This document shows, piece after piece, positions 53,259-60,463 of a stretch of DNA of 64,000 nucleotides. The stretch's first letter is position 1. Each line of letters starts with the position of its first letter. The DNA lies in contig NZ_JAZHSB010000001.1 of the NCBI RefSeq assembly GCF_036924715.1, positions 1,727,001 through 1,791,000 of the forward strand. The letters are read 5' to 3'. Under the pieces are notes generated by a model. The model ran no database searches and was not told the DNA's origin. It worked only from the letters and a program-made list of their open reading frames with translations. The position numbers and the translations under genes were made by a program. Origin of the DNA: Bradyrhizobium sp. AZCC 1721. Its GTDB lineage: Bacteria > Pseudomonadota > Alphaproteobacteria > Rhizobiales > Xanthobacteraceae.

Positions 53259-53453
53259 ATGGCTCGACTCGACTCCAGCTATCTGCCTCGCGGAAATCCC
53301 TGTGCCCAGTGCGGCAAGCCGATCGCGAGACCGGATTGGGTCGAAAGCAGCCCGGGTCGCGCGTCCTTCCTCTGGTTCTGCCGCGCCTGCGACTATCGCT
53401 TCGAGGCGATCGCGATTTACGAGGACGCGGATCCCGACGCGCTCGCGGCCTGA
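53259..53453 (+). CDS. Small zinc-ribbon-like protein (64 aa)
   Basis: The protein contains two CxxC pairs, CAQCGKP at residues 15-18 and CRACDYRF near 41-44, spaced like a treble-clef or zinc-ribbon knuckle. The C-terminus is acidic (YEDADPDALAA). Small CxxC proteins of this layout are common and uncharacterised in rhizobia; RNA, DNA or protein binding are all possible. GGGAG precedes the ATG and the upstream palindrome suggests regulation. Confidence 0.75.
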   Translation: MARLDSSYLPRGNPCAQCGKPIARPDWVESSPGRASFLWFCRACDYRFEAIAIYEDADPDALAA

Positions 53454-53476
53454 TCGGCTCAATTAATCTGCAATCG

Positions 53477-54340
53477 TTAGGCGGCCGGTCGCCGGCTGCG
53501 CTGCTGCACCGGCAGTTCTATCCGGACCAGCAGTCCGTGCGGCTGCCGGTCGTGCAGCGACAGCGCGCCGCCATGCGCCAGCACCACAGCATTGGCGATC
53601 GACAGCCCCAATCCGAAACCTGCGGCCTCGTCCATGTTGCGGGCGTCGTCGCCGCGCACGAACGGCTCCAGCACATCCTTCTTGCGTACATCCGAAATGC
53701 CGGGGCCGTCGTCCTCGACTTCGATGATCGCCAAGTCCGGTGGCAAGTTCGGTGACAAATCCGGTGACATGCGCAGGCGGACGGTCGCCTCGGTGCCGAA
53801 GCGGACGGCATTCTCAACCAGATTGGTGATGCTGCGATGCAGATCGTCGGGCCGCACGGTCGCCATCGCATGCGCGGGGCCGTCATAAGCGACCTTGTGC
53901 CCGATGTCGGCAAACTGGTCGGTGACGAGTTGCAGCGTGCTGGCAATATCGACCAGCGTCATCGCTTCCAGCCCGCGGTCGTTGCGCAGGAACGACAGCA
54001 CGGATTCCAGCATCGAGCGCATCTGGTCGAGATCGCCGAGCATGCGTTGGCGATGCGTGCGGTCTTCGATGAATTCTGCGCGCAACCGCATCCGCGTGAT
54101 CGGCGTTCGCAAATCATGGCTGATGGCGGCGAACATTTTGATGCGGTCGTCGAGCAGGCCGGTGATGCGCTGACGCATCCGGTTGAGCGCCTTCGCCAGG
54201 AAGCGGATTTCTTCCGGGCCGCGTTCGGGAAGCGGCGCCTCGGTGCCGTTCAGGCTGAAACTTTCGGCCGCCTTCGCAAACGACGACAGCGGCGCGGTTA
54301 GCGCCCCCGCGCCGCCCACAGCCCGAGCATCGACCACCGC
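53477..54340 (-). pseudogene. Histidine kinase remnant (EnvZ-like), N-terminus lost and frameshifted
   Basis: The C-terminal cytoplasmic part of a sensor kinase is intact: HAMP-like LTAPLSSFAKAAESFSLNGT, H-box FAAISHDLRTPITRMRLRAE, N-box ITNLVENAVRFG, then DDGPGI and GFGLGLSI. Upstream the frame loses similarity. In the neighbouring frame SMLGLWAAR would join ALTAPL if one G were removed from the run at 54304-54308, but only a few residues of the last membrane helix remain before unrelated sequence. The periplasmic sensor, both helices and any partner response regulator are absent. A 12-base tandem repeat (TCCGGTGACAAG-like, near 53737-53772) adds SPNLPPD in the ATPase domain. Confidence 0.75.
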
Positions 54341-54500
54341 CTCTTCCTCGGCACTGTTGATCGACACCAGAGCTGACGTTCCCTCGCCGCGCCTTGCAAC
54401 CATCCTTTGTCGAATAGGAAAGGATGGTTGTCTCATTTGTCGAGGGCGGAACCGGTAACGCACTGCAGCGTTGGTTCTATACAGATGTGTGGAGGGTCCG

Positions 54501-54878
54501 ATGGCAAGCGATGTCATGGCCAAGCCGCATCAGTTGATCGCGAGCGACCGCGTCGAGGGGACCGCGGTGCGCCGGCCGAACGGGGACATGATCGGCCACA
54601 TCGAACGGCTGATGATCGACAAGGTCACCGGTAAAGTATCGTATGCAATCCTGAGTTTCGGCGGGTTTCTGGGCCTCGGAGCCAATCTGCTGCCGCTGCC
54701 CTGGGGACGGCTTCGCTACAACACGAAGTTCGAAGCCTACGAACTCGACATCGACGATGAAGAGTTGAGGCGCGCGCCGTCATTCCGTGCGGACAAGGAT
54801 TTCGACTGGGGCGATCGCGCAAAGGAAGCCGAGCTGCATCGCTATTACCGTATGCCGCCTTACTGGGGCGGCTTCTGA
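54501..54878 (+). CDS. PRC-barrel domain protein, cytoplasmic (125 aa)
   Basis: A PRC-barrel fold protein: VEGTAVRRPNGDMIGHIERL, MIDKVTGKVSYAILSFGGFL and LPLPWGRLRYNTKFEAYELD are the barrel strands. The C-terminal 40 residues (FRADKDFDWGDRAKEAELHR then YYRMPPYWGGF) are typical of rhizobial versions. These domains bind proteins or RNA in photosynthetic reaction centres and RimM; here the partner is unknown. GGAGGG before the ATG fixes the start. It is followed by a second, exported PRC-barrel gene, suggesting an envelope or stress role. Confidence 0.88.
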   Translation: MASDVMAKPHQLIASDRVEGTAVRRPNGDMIGHIERLMIDKVTGKVSYAILSFGGFLGLGANLLPLPWGRLRYNTKFEAYELDIDDEELRRAPSFRADKDFDWGDRAKEAELHRYYRMPPYWGGF

Positions 54879-54974
54879 TGCAGTCGGATCGGCGTGTTTC
54901 ATGCGAAAACGCGTGGAACACTTGTTGAAGTGCCGGGTTTTCCTCGAAGCGTTTCTGAACTGAGGAGAACGGAT

Positions 54975-55514
54975 ATGTTAACGAAAACTGCCGTTGCCGG
55001 CCTCGCGGCGTCCGCGTTGCTGGCGAGTGTAGCGTTTGCGCAGCAAAGTCCTTCGGCAACGACTGACAGCGCCAAGACCGCCGCACCTGCGGCTGCAACC
55101 GATACCTCGTCGTTCAAGGGTACCTGGCGGGCTTCGAAGCTGGTCGGCCTGAACGTGTACAACGATAGCAACGAAAGCCTCGGCTCGATCAATGATCTCC
55201 TGACCGACAAGAGCGGCGATATCAAAGCAGCCGTGATCGGTGTCGGCGGCTTCCTCGGCGTCGGCGAGCACCTGGTTGCGGTGCCCATCGACAAGGTGAA
55301 GTTCGTTGATGAGCCGGTTGCCTACACCGGCACCGCGGGTGCGCCCGCTACAGGTGGCGCACGGACAGGCGCAGGGGGAGGCACTGGCACGACGGGTGCC
55401 GCGACGGCGCCTGCCGCGCCGAAGAAGAATCCGTGGTATCCGGATCACGCTGTGTTCAGCGCGACGAAGGATCAGCTAAAGGCGATGCCGGAGTTCAAGT
55501 ACTCGACCGAATGA
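54975..55514 (+). CDS. PRC-barrel domain protein, exported (179 aa)
   Basis: Signal peptide MLTKTAVAGLAASALLASVA then FAQ (cleavage near residue 23), an Ala/Thr linker, and one PRC-barrel (WRASKLVGLNVYNDSNESLG; LLTDKSGDIKAAVIGVGGFL; VPIDKVKF). After the barrel a glycine-rich low-complexity linker (ARTGAGGGTGTTGAATA) leads to a conserved tail NPWYPDHAVFSATKDQLKAM. GAGGAGA supports the start. It lies 96 bases after the cytoplasmic PRC gene and is closed by a hairpin downstream. Confidence 0.85.
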   Translation: MLTKTAVAGLAASALLASVAFAQQSPSATTDSAKTAAPAAATDTSSFKGTWRASKLVGLNVYNDSNESLGSINDLLTDKSGDIKAAVIGVGGFLGVGEHLVAVPIDKVKFVDEPVAYTGTAGAPATGGARTGAGGGTGTTGAATAPAAPKKNPWYPDHAVFSATKDQLKAMPEFKYSTE

Positions 55515-55540
55515 GGCCGCGGTCTTAAACACCAGGCTCC

Positions 55541-55582
55541 CTCAAAATGGCTGGACGGCATCACGCCGCCCGGCCATTTGAG
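55541..55582 (+). terminator. Possible terminator hairpin
   Basis: CTCAAAATGGCTGGACGGC pairs imperfectly with GCCGCCCGGCCATTTGAG around ATCAC, followed by TTTGG only. The stem is strong but the T tract is weak, so termination is uncertain. Confidence 0.45.
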
Positions 55583-55710
55583 TTTGGAAATGCCCGTTCG
55601 CGCAATGGTGCAGCGCATCCTATCTGCGCGGATTTCCCGATGATAGGTTGTATCGTGGCAGGAGCATCTGCCTCCTGTCTTGCATGATCCTGCGTCAACG
55701 GGAGGACGAC

Positions 55711-55926
55711 ATGGCGGACAGCGTCTACAAGGTCATCGAGCTGATCGGCACCAGCAGCGAATCCTGGGAGAAGGCCGCCGCTGGCGCGGTCAGCCGCGCC
55801 GGAGAAACCCTGCGGGATCTTCGTGTTGCCGAAGTGGTCCAGCTTGACTTGCAGCTTGATGCCCAAGGCAAGGTGGAAGCCTACCGCGCCAAGCTGAAAG
55901 TCTCATTCAAGTTCGAGGGGGCGTAG
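55711..55926 (+). CDS. Dodecin
   Basis: A 71-residue flavin/CoA-binding protein that assembles into dodecamers. MADSVYKVIELIGTSSESWE has the conserved SSxSWE motif, with the tryptophan that stacks on riboflavin-type ligands. AAGAVSRAGETLRDLRVAEV is the single helix, and the rest forms a three-stranded sheet (LKVSFKFE). Dodecins buffer free flavin and protect from photodamage. GGAGG precedes the ATG. No flavin biosynthesis genes are adjacent. Confidence 0.93.
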   Translation: MADSVYKVIELIGTSSESWEKAAAGAVSRAGETLRDLRVAEVVQLDLQLDAQGKVEAYRAKLKVSFKFEGA

Positions 55927-55937
55927 TCGGCAGTTTC

Positions 55938-56028
55938 GTAGGGTGGGCAAGGCGCTTGCGCCGTGCCCACCATTTATCCACGATTGTTGCCTTAAGTGGT
56001 GGGCACGCTTGCGCTTTGCCCACCCTAC
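55938..56028. repeat. Paired inverted repeat, GGGTGGGCAAAG family, copy 2
   Basis: GTAGGGTGGGCAAGGCGCTT and CGCTTTGCCCACCCTAC are inverted around TTTATCCACGATTGTTGCC. The whole intergenic region between dodecin and the DUF4403 gene is this element, with an extra TTTGCGCACCCTAC fragment after it. Confidence 0.8.
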
Positions 56029-56057
56029 GATCTTTGCGCACCCTACAATTTGCAACA

Positions 56058-57626
56058 TCACAGCGCCGACAGTGCGCTGACGTAGACATCGATGGCGCCT
56101 TCCGCTTCGGCGATCACGCGCAGCGTTTTGGAATCGAAGGCGATGCCGGCGAGCCGCAGCTTGCTGATCTCGGCCGAGACCCGCAGGCCGTTCTCGTTCT
56201 TCTGAAGATCGGCGATCGCTGCTGCAATCTTCTTCTGCGCGTTGCCGGCGAACGGCTTGAGGTCGACGACAGCCTTGTCAGCCAGCGTTTTCTGCAAATG
56301 CGGGATGGCCGCGCGCGCCGCGGCGCCCAACAGCCCGAAGGCAGCCTCCGACTCGACGGCGAGTTCGATGTCGGTCAGCCGCAGCGTCTGCTCGGGCTGA
56401 TCGAGCACCGGCTTGCCCCAGATATGCACATTGGCCTCGCCGCCGAGGCCCAAGAAGCTCTTCTTTTCCGTGGCGCTGACCAGAAGCGAGATCAGCAGGC
56501 GGTCGCCGGAAGCGGCCACGGTGGCGCGCTTGACCGTGACGTCGACCGCGCCCGACCCGTCTTCAGGAAAAGTCTTCCCGGCGAACTGCGCCTCCACGAT
56601 CTTGTTGATCTCGGTGAACGGCATGTCGATGGGCACGCCGATCGCGACCCGTCCCGGCGTCGGTGGCACCATCGCGATCGTAGCGGGGAACGGACAGGAC
56701 GGCTTGGTTTCGCTCGGTGTGATCCTGGTTTCCGCCTCGATGCCGAGCATCAGTGTCAGGTTCGAAGCATCGACGCGCGGCTGCGCGGCAACCGCCCGGG
56801 TGGGGCGCAATTCCAGCCACAGCGCCGGCATCGTCGAACCGGCTGTCGTGCCCTGCAGCGGAATAGAACGGCAGGCCTTGGCCCACTGCACCCGCGCGTT
56901 CCGTTCGAAAGTCGGATCGTTGCGCATGCGCGCCTGCACCAGCGCGATTTGCTCGGCGACATTCTGGTCGATCAACGGCTTCACCTGCGCGGGCACGTTG
57001 ACGCGCGCGCCGGCCACGCTGAGGCTGGTGTCGCCGAGATTGACCTGCGCTGCGAGATTAGGCTCGATGCGCCAGTTCGCGGCGATCTGTGGTCGCGCTG
57101 ATATGACGACGTTGCCCTTGATCTCGGCGCTGGCGTTGAGGTTCTTGATATTCACGCTGCCGATCTGCTTGGAGACGTTGCCGCCGAGCAGGCTTCCGAG
57201 TGCTTCGCCAACCGCACCCGTCGCCTTCGCCGACAGCGAGCCGGTTACGTTCAGTGTGCCCGTCAACGGCGTCGCCAGCGACAGCACGTCCTGCGCGCCA
57301 GTCGCTGCGATCGGCCCGCGCGACGCGGTCCAGCCGATGTCGGCGTTTTGCAGGATCTGCGAAATCGGATTGTCGGCCTTGCCGGCGAAATTGCGCGGCG
57401 CGCCGCGATCGGCGGCATCGCGGATCGCCGACAGCGCAATCGCAATCGGCGCCATCACCGTGGATGCGCGCGCCGCCGGCGGCAGCGGCGACAATTCGGC
57501 GAGCGCGGGCGCGCTGTTCGTGGCGCGAGGCGTGACGAAGTCCATCACCTTCAGGCTGACCACAAACGACATGACGAGGACCGCAAGCGCGATCGCAATG
57601 GTCTTGACCCGCATCGGCAGGTGCAT
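56058..57626 (-). CDS. DUF4403 family protein, inner-membrane anchored
   Basis: A 522-residue protein with an N-terminal membrane anchor (TIAIALAVLVMSFVVSLKVM, near residues 8-27) and a long periplasmic part. The pattern ISARPQIAANWRIEPNLAAQ, LIDQNVAEQIALVQARMRND, WAKACRSIP and VAIGVPIDMPFTEINKIVEA belongs to DUF4403, related by fold to lipid-binding SMP/BPI-like tubes. A role in lipid transport between membranes is inference. The start at 57626 has GGGGG four bases upstream. It probably follows the L,D-transpeptidase gene across a terminator. Confidence 0.8.
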   Translation of the reverse strand: MHLPMRVKTIAIALAVLVMSFVVSLKVMDFVTPRATNSAPALAELSPLPPAARASTVMAPIAIALSAIRDAADRGAPRNFAGKADNPISQILQNADIGWTASRGPIAATGAQDVLSLATPLTGTLNVTGSLSAKATGAVGEALGSLLGGNVSKQIGSVNIKNLNASAEIKGNVVISARPQIAANWRIEPNLAAQVNLGDTSLSVAGARVNVPAQVKPLIDQNVAEQIALVQARMRNDPTFERNARVQWAKACRSIPLQGTTAGSTMPALWLELRPTRAVAAQPRVDASNLTLMLGIEAETRITPSETKPSCPFPATIAMVPPTPGRVAIGVPIDMPFTEINKIVEAQFAGKTFPEDGSGAVDVTVKRATVAASGDRLLISLLVSATEKKSFLGLGGEANVHIWGKPVLDQPEQTLRLTDIELAVESEAAFGLLGAAARAAIPHLQKTLADKAVVDLKPFAGNAQKKIAAAIADLQKNENGLRVSAEISKLRLAGIAFDSKTLRVIAEAEGAIDVYVSALSAL

Positions 57627-57717
57627 CGTGCCCCCGGACCCCAATGAATCGCCCCACAGCGTTTTACAGGGGTGGCGAGGGGGACGCCACTGCACATTGC
57701 CGCGACCTTAGGTCAAC

Positions 57718-57747
57718 GCAAAACGGCCCCGGCGAACGCCAGGGCCG
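57718..57747 (-). terminator. Rho-independent terminator of the L,D-transpeptidase gene
   Basis: On the minus strand GCGGCCCTGGCG pairs with CGCCGGGGCCG (one mismatch) around TT and runs into TTTTGCGTT. It separates the transpeptidase from the DUF4403 gene. Confidence 0.75.
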
Positions 57748-57774
57748 CTTCTCGCATTAAGAAAAGCTAATGCC

Positions 57775-58449
57775 TCAACGGATGGTCCGGCCGAGATCGG
57801 CGCGGCGATCCGTCATCGGCAGCACGATCACCTTGGTTCCGACGCTGACCCGGGAATAGAGATCAATGACGTCTTCGTTGGTGAGGCGGAGGCAGCCTGA
57901 AGAAACGCGGGTGCCGATCGTCTCCGGCGCGTTGGTGCCGTGGATGCGATAGATGGTGCCGCCGAGATACATCGCGCGGGCGCCGAGCGGATTACCCGGG
58001 CCGCCGGTCATGTGGCGCGGCAAATAGGGTTGGCGGGCGATCATTTGCGGGGGCGGGGTCCAGGCCGGCCATTCGGCCTTGCGGGTGATGGTCTGGGTGC
58101 CCGACCAGGTGAAGCCGTCGCGGCCGATGCCGATGCCGTAGCGCATCGCCTGGCCGTTGCCGAGCACGAGGTAGAGATAGGTGTTCGGAGTATCGATGAT
58201 GATCGTGCCCGGCGCCTCGCGGGTGTAGTAGTTCACGACCTGGCGGCGCAGGCGGGCCGGCAGCTCGAAGCGCTCTTCTTCCTCAGGCGCAGCGGCAACC
58301 GGCGGCGGGGCCGCTTCGATCTGGGGCAGGAAGAACGGAAACAGCGGCAGCGGAGCCGCAGTGGCGGGCGTGGAAAATGCGGTGGCGCCAATCGCCAGCG
58401 CGCCAAAGGCGGCGGCCGCGAAGCGGCTCAGTATCAATGAATTGGACAT
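57775..58449 (-). CDS. L,D-transpeptidase (YkuD domain), intact
   Basis: A 224-residue exported enzyme that makes 3-3 crosslinks or attaches proteins to peptidoglycan. Signal peptide: ALAIGATAFSTPATA (to about residue 31). YkuD domain from about 78: GTIIIDTPNTYLYLVLGNGQ, then RIHGTNAPETIGTRVSSGCL containing the HxxN...SxGC catalytic histidine and cysteine, then RLTNEDVIDLYSRV. It is the only intact YkuD gene in the window, the other (19282-20275) being frameshifted. Confidence 0.92.
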   Translation of the reverse strand: MSNSLILSRFAAAAFGALAIGATAFSTPATAAPLPLFPFFLPQIEAAPPPVAAAPEEEERFELPARLRRQVVNYYTREAPGTIIIDTPNTYLYLVLGNGQAMRYGIGIGRDGFTWSGTQTITRKAEWPAWTPPPQMIARQPYLPRHMTGGPGNPLGARAMYLGGTIYRIHGTNAPETIGTRVSSGCLRLTNEDVIDLYSRVSVGTKVIVLPMTDRRADLGRTIR

Positions 58450-58586
58450 GATCGTCCCCCTGTTTGTCGCACCAGTTCGGCGCGTCGTTGGGGAAACCTC
58501 TACCGATGAACCGTTTCAGGACATTTGCACGAAATCGCCAAAATGGTTTCGTGGCGTTAGGGAATTGTTTCGTTAAGGTTTCGTTG

Positions 58587-58740
58587 CCCTCTCCCCTTGT
58601 GGGAGAGGGTGGATCGAATGAGCATCAGCTCATTCGAGACGGGTGATCTTTGGAGGCAACCCCTTCATCCGGCGCCATAGCCGATGCAAAGCATCGGCGT
58701 TCTAAGAGACGGCGCCTATGCCACCTTCTCCCATCCCTGA
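58587..58740. repeat. CCCTCTCCC...GGGAGAGGG repeat with nested palindromes
   Basis: CCCTCTCCCCTTGTGGGAGAGG opens the element, and ACCTTCTCCCATCCCTGAGAG closes it. Inside are GAGCATCAGCTCATTC and GATGCAAAGCATCGGCG hairpins and paired GGCGCC blocks. Related in its ends to the repeat at 48981-49151. Noncoding; it fills the gap between the L,D-transpeptidase and the next small gene. Confidence 0.6.
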
Positions 58741-58744
58741 GAGC

Positions 58745-58924
58745 CTAAAGGGCGCGTGTAACCAATGCCGCCACCCGCCTCTGGAAGCCACTGATCTGTC
58801 TGAATGCTTCCCGCCGCTCTGATCCTTCAGGCAGCCGTTGCGCGGCTTCCCACAAGTTCACCAGCAACCGCGCCATATCGATCAATTCATTAAATTCCGG
58901 CATTCCAACGGTGCGTTGGCTCAA
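58745..58924 (-). CDS. Small helical protein (about 59 aa)
   Basis: The reading frame MPEFNELIDMARLLVNLWEA followed by AQRLPEGSERREAFRQISGF and QRRVAALVTRAL has coding character: amphipathic helices and no low-complexity shadow. A TTG at 58924 is preceded by AGAGGA seven bases upstream and adds MSQRTVG; the ATG at 58903 (52 residues) lacks a ribosome site. I know no function. Similar tiny proteins occur in rhizobial accessory regions. Confidence 0.55.
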   Translation of the reverse strand: MSQRTVGMPEFNELIDMARLLVNLWEAAQRLPEGSERREAFRQISGFQRRVAALVTRAL

Positions 58925-59132
58925 TGTTAGGTCCTCTTGATACGAACGGACTAATATGAGGGAGGATCGCGGCTTGATGGCGCGCGGTCAGTAAGGGAAG
59001 AGAGTAATGTACAACTCGCCTTATTGATGCAGTTGCCGCGCGGAAGTACTGGCGCAGCAAAAGGTGCTCTTCTCCACGCACGCGGCGTAACATCGATCTC
59101 TACGTTTTACTCATGTTGAAAACGAGGATCGG

Positions 59133-59399
59133 TCAGCATTTGCGGCATCCCTGTGTCATGCAGCCGTCATATTGGAGCCGGTGCGTTCTAGGGCTATACG
59201 CTGATAATCGCTTGGCTTCTACCTTCACAGCCGAGGCCAAGGCGAGCTGGGTTCTCTCGCCCTCATGCTCCAGATCGTCCCAATAGGAGGCGATCAGCTT
59301 TCGGGGCGATGACTTCAACCGGATCAATAGGCGCAGCGAGTTGGAGTGGTCGGGACGTTGGTGGTGGACGAGGTTATCGTCCTCTGCCATGGGGGGCAT
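59133..59399 (-). CDS. Hypothetical protein (88 aa)
   Basis: A possible gene: AEDDNLVHHQRPDHSNSLRL, LIRLKSSPRKLIASYWDDLE, HEGERTQLALASAVKVEAKR. Its amino-acid mix (Tyr, Trp, Lys, Glu; balanced charge) looks coding, while the opposite strand does not. Codon use is less GC-biased than in neighbours, suggesting transferred DNA. No ribosome site is visible at 59399 or 59390. The C-terminus CMTQGCRKC has three cysteines. Function unknown; it could be part of a decayed gene. Confidence 0.4.
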   Translation of the reverse strand: MPPMAEDDNLVHHQRPDHSNSLRLLIRLKSSPRKLIASYWDDLEHEGERTQLALASAVKVEAKRLSAYSPRTHRLQYDGCMTQGCRKC

Positions 59400-59731
59400 G
59401 ACGTGCTTTGCAATGCGCAGCCGCTCGGCACAAGGCTGGACCGGCTGCGCACCATTGCGGGCACAGGAACGGACATGAAAGCCGCGAGTTGATCGCTGAA
59501 TGGCAGAAGTCGATCCTGACAGGGCTATTCGGCTATGAGAAACATCGTGAACGAGACCGGTGAGATCGTCGCCAAGGCAACGCATGACGGCACGTTGGTC
59601 GGCGGGCACCACCGCATCGCGGTGGCGGCTAGCCTCGGTCAAAAGCTGCTTTGGCAGGACAGCGGCGAACCTGTGAGCCTTGATGCCTTCTTCAGGCATC
59701 CGCATCCGAGTAGTTCTCAGGCGGCACATAG
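59400..59731. other. Degraded accessory DNA without a clear gene
   Basis: About 330 bases with open frames on both strands (for example plus 59535-59753, beginning MRNIVNETGEIVAKATHDG) that lack known motifs or ribosome sites. It lies between the hypothetical gene and the DUF2285 remnant and looks like residue of an old insertion. Confidence 0.4.
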
Positions 59732-59878
59732 CTTGAGGCGCCCGCTGACGTAGCGCCAACAGGACCAGCCCTCACTGAGTATGACGAGGAGCACATCATC
59801 ACGTACATGCGCATGCTTGATGCTGATCAACAAGCGACGCCTGCCTTTGCCTGTAACTTTCGACCATGGCAGGCGTAG
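59732..59878 (+). pseudogene. DUF2285-like gene remnant
   Basis: In this frame APTGPALTEYDEEHIITYMR then MLDAD matches, from memory, the N-terminal part of small DUF2285 proteins found in rhizobial mobile regions, which continue with a GADWREVARIVL-like segment. Here the frame instead reads QQATPAFACNFRPWQA and stops. There is no upstream start codon (a TAG lies at 59729). It is a truncated piece, useful as a marker of former mobile DNA. Confidence 0.55.
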
Positions 59879-59887
59879 CCTTCTCGG

Positions 59888-60103
59888 CTAGCGCCTTGAT
59901 GGTGTGGAACGGATTGTTAGGGTCGCTTGGGGTCTCGGTCGTGGCAAAGGAGGTGATACAGGCCCCGCGAAGGCAACGGGCTTGGCCACGGGAGGCTGTG
60001 GCTGCACGACTGCCGCGTCGTTCACGGGACTGCTGTGGCGGCCTACAATGTAAGCCCCTAGCGCCGTGACAACCAGTAGAACGAGTAGCGTTTTTGCCCG
60101 CAT
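59888..60103 (-). CDS. Small membrane-anchored proline-rich protein (71 aa)
   Basis: MRAKTLLVLLVVTALGAYIV forms a single membrane helix or signal, followed by a Pro/Val-rich tail (QPQPPVAKPVAFAGPVSPPL then PRPRPQATLTIR). The start at 60103 is preferred; an upstream ATG at 60139 would overlap the preceding gene and add 12 residues. Function unknown. Confidence 0.5.
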   Translation of the reverse strand: MRAKTLLVLLVVTALGAYIVGRHSSPVNDAAVVQPQPPVAKPVAFAGPVSPPLPRPRPQATLTIRSTPSRR

Positions 60104-60119
60104 ACTCGCGCCACTACCG

Positions 60120-60296
60120 TTAGCCGGTTTTTCGAGCATTCATGGCCCGCTCAACCTCGTCGGCTAGTTGATCCAGATGCCGCGCAAGCCGGTCGAACAT
60201 CTCGCGCTTCGCTTTGTCGATAGCCAAGTCCCTGACAAGCGCGCATTCGGCCGTGTCTTTGCGCAGCTTCTCCAAATGGGTTTGATAATCCTTCAT
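60120..60296 (-). CDS. Small charged helical protein (58 aa)
   Basis: MKDYQTHLEKLRKDTAECAL, VRDLAIDKAKREMFDRLARH, LDQLADEVERAMNARKTG: a fully helical, charged sequence with heptad-like spacing, clearly coding. I recall closely similar small proteins in many Bradyrhizobium genomes, without assigned function. It may dimerise as a coiled coil. It precedes the proline-rich membrane protein by 17 bases on the same strand, so the two may be co-transcribed. Confidence 0.7.
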   Translation of the reverse strand: MKDYQTHLEKLRKDTAECALVRDLAIDKAKREMFDRLARHLDQLADEVERAMNARKTG

Positions 60297-60463
60297 TGTC
60301 TACTGCCTGTCTTAATTTTCCGTGACGGTGGCACGGAGAACAGGAGGCTGACCTAACAAATGTTAGGTCGTGGCCGACATTCGAGAAGGGAAAGAAAGGA
60401 AGAGCGCCGCAATACGTCCGGCGCCGGCAAATCTAATCGAAGGGGGAAAGCCCACCTAACCAA

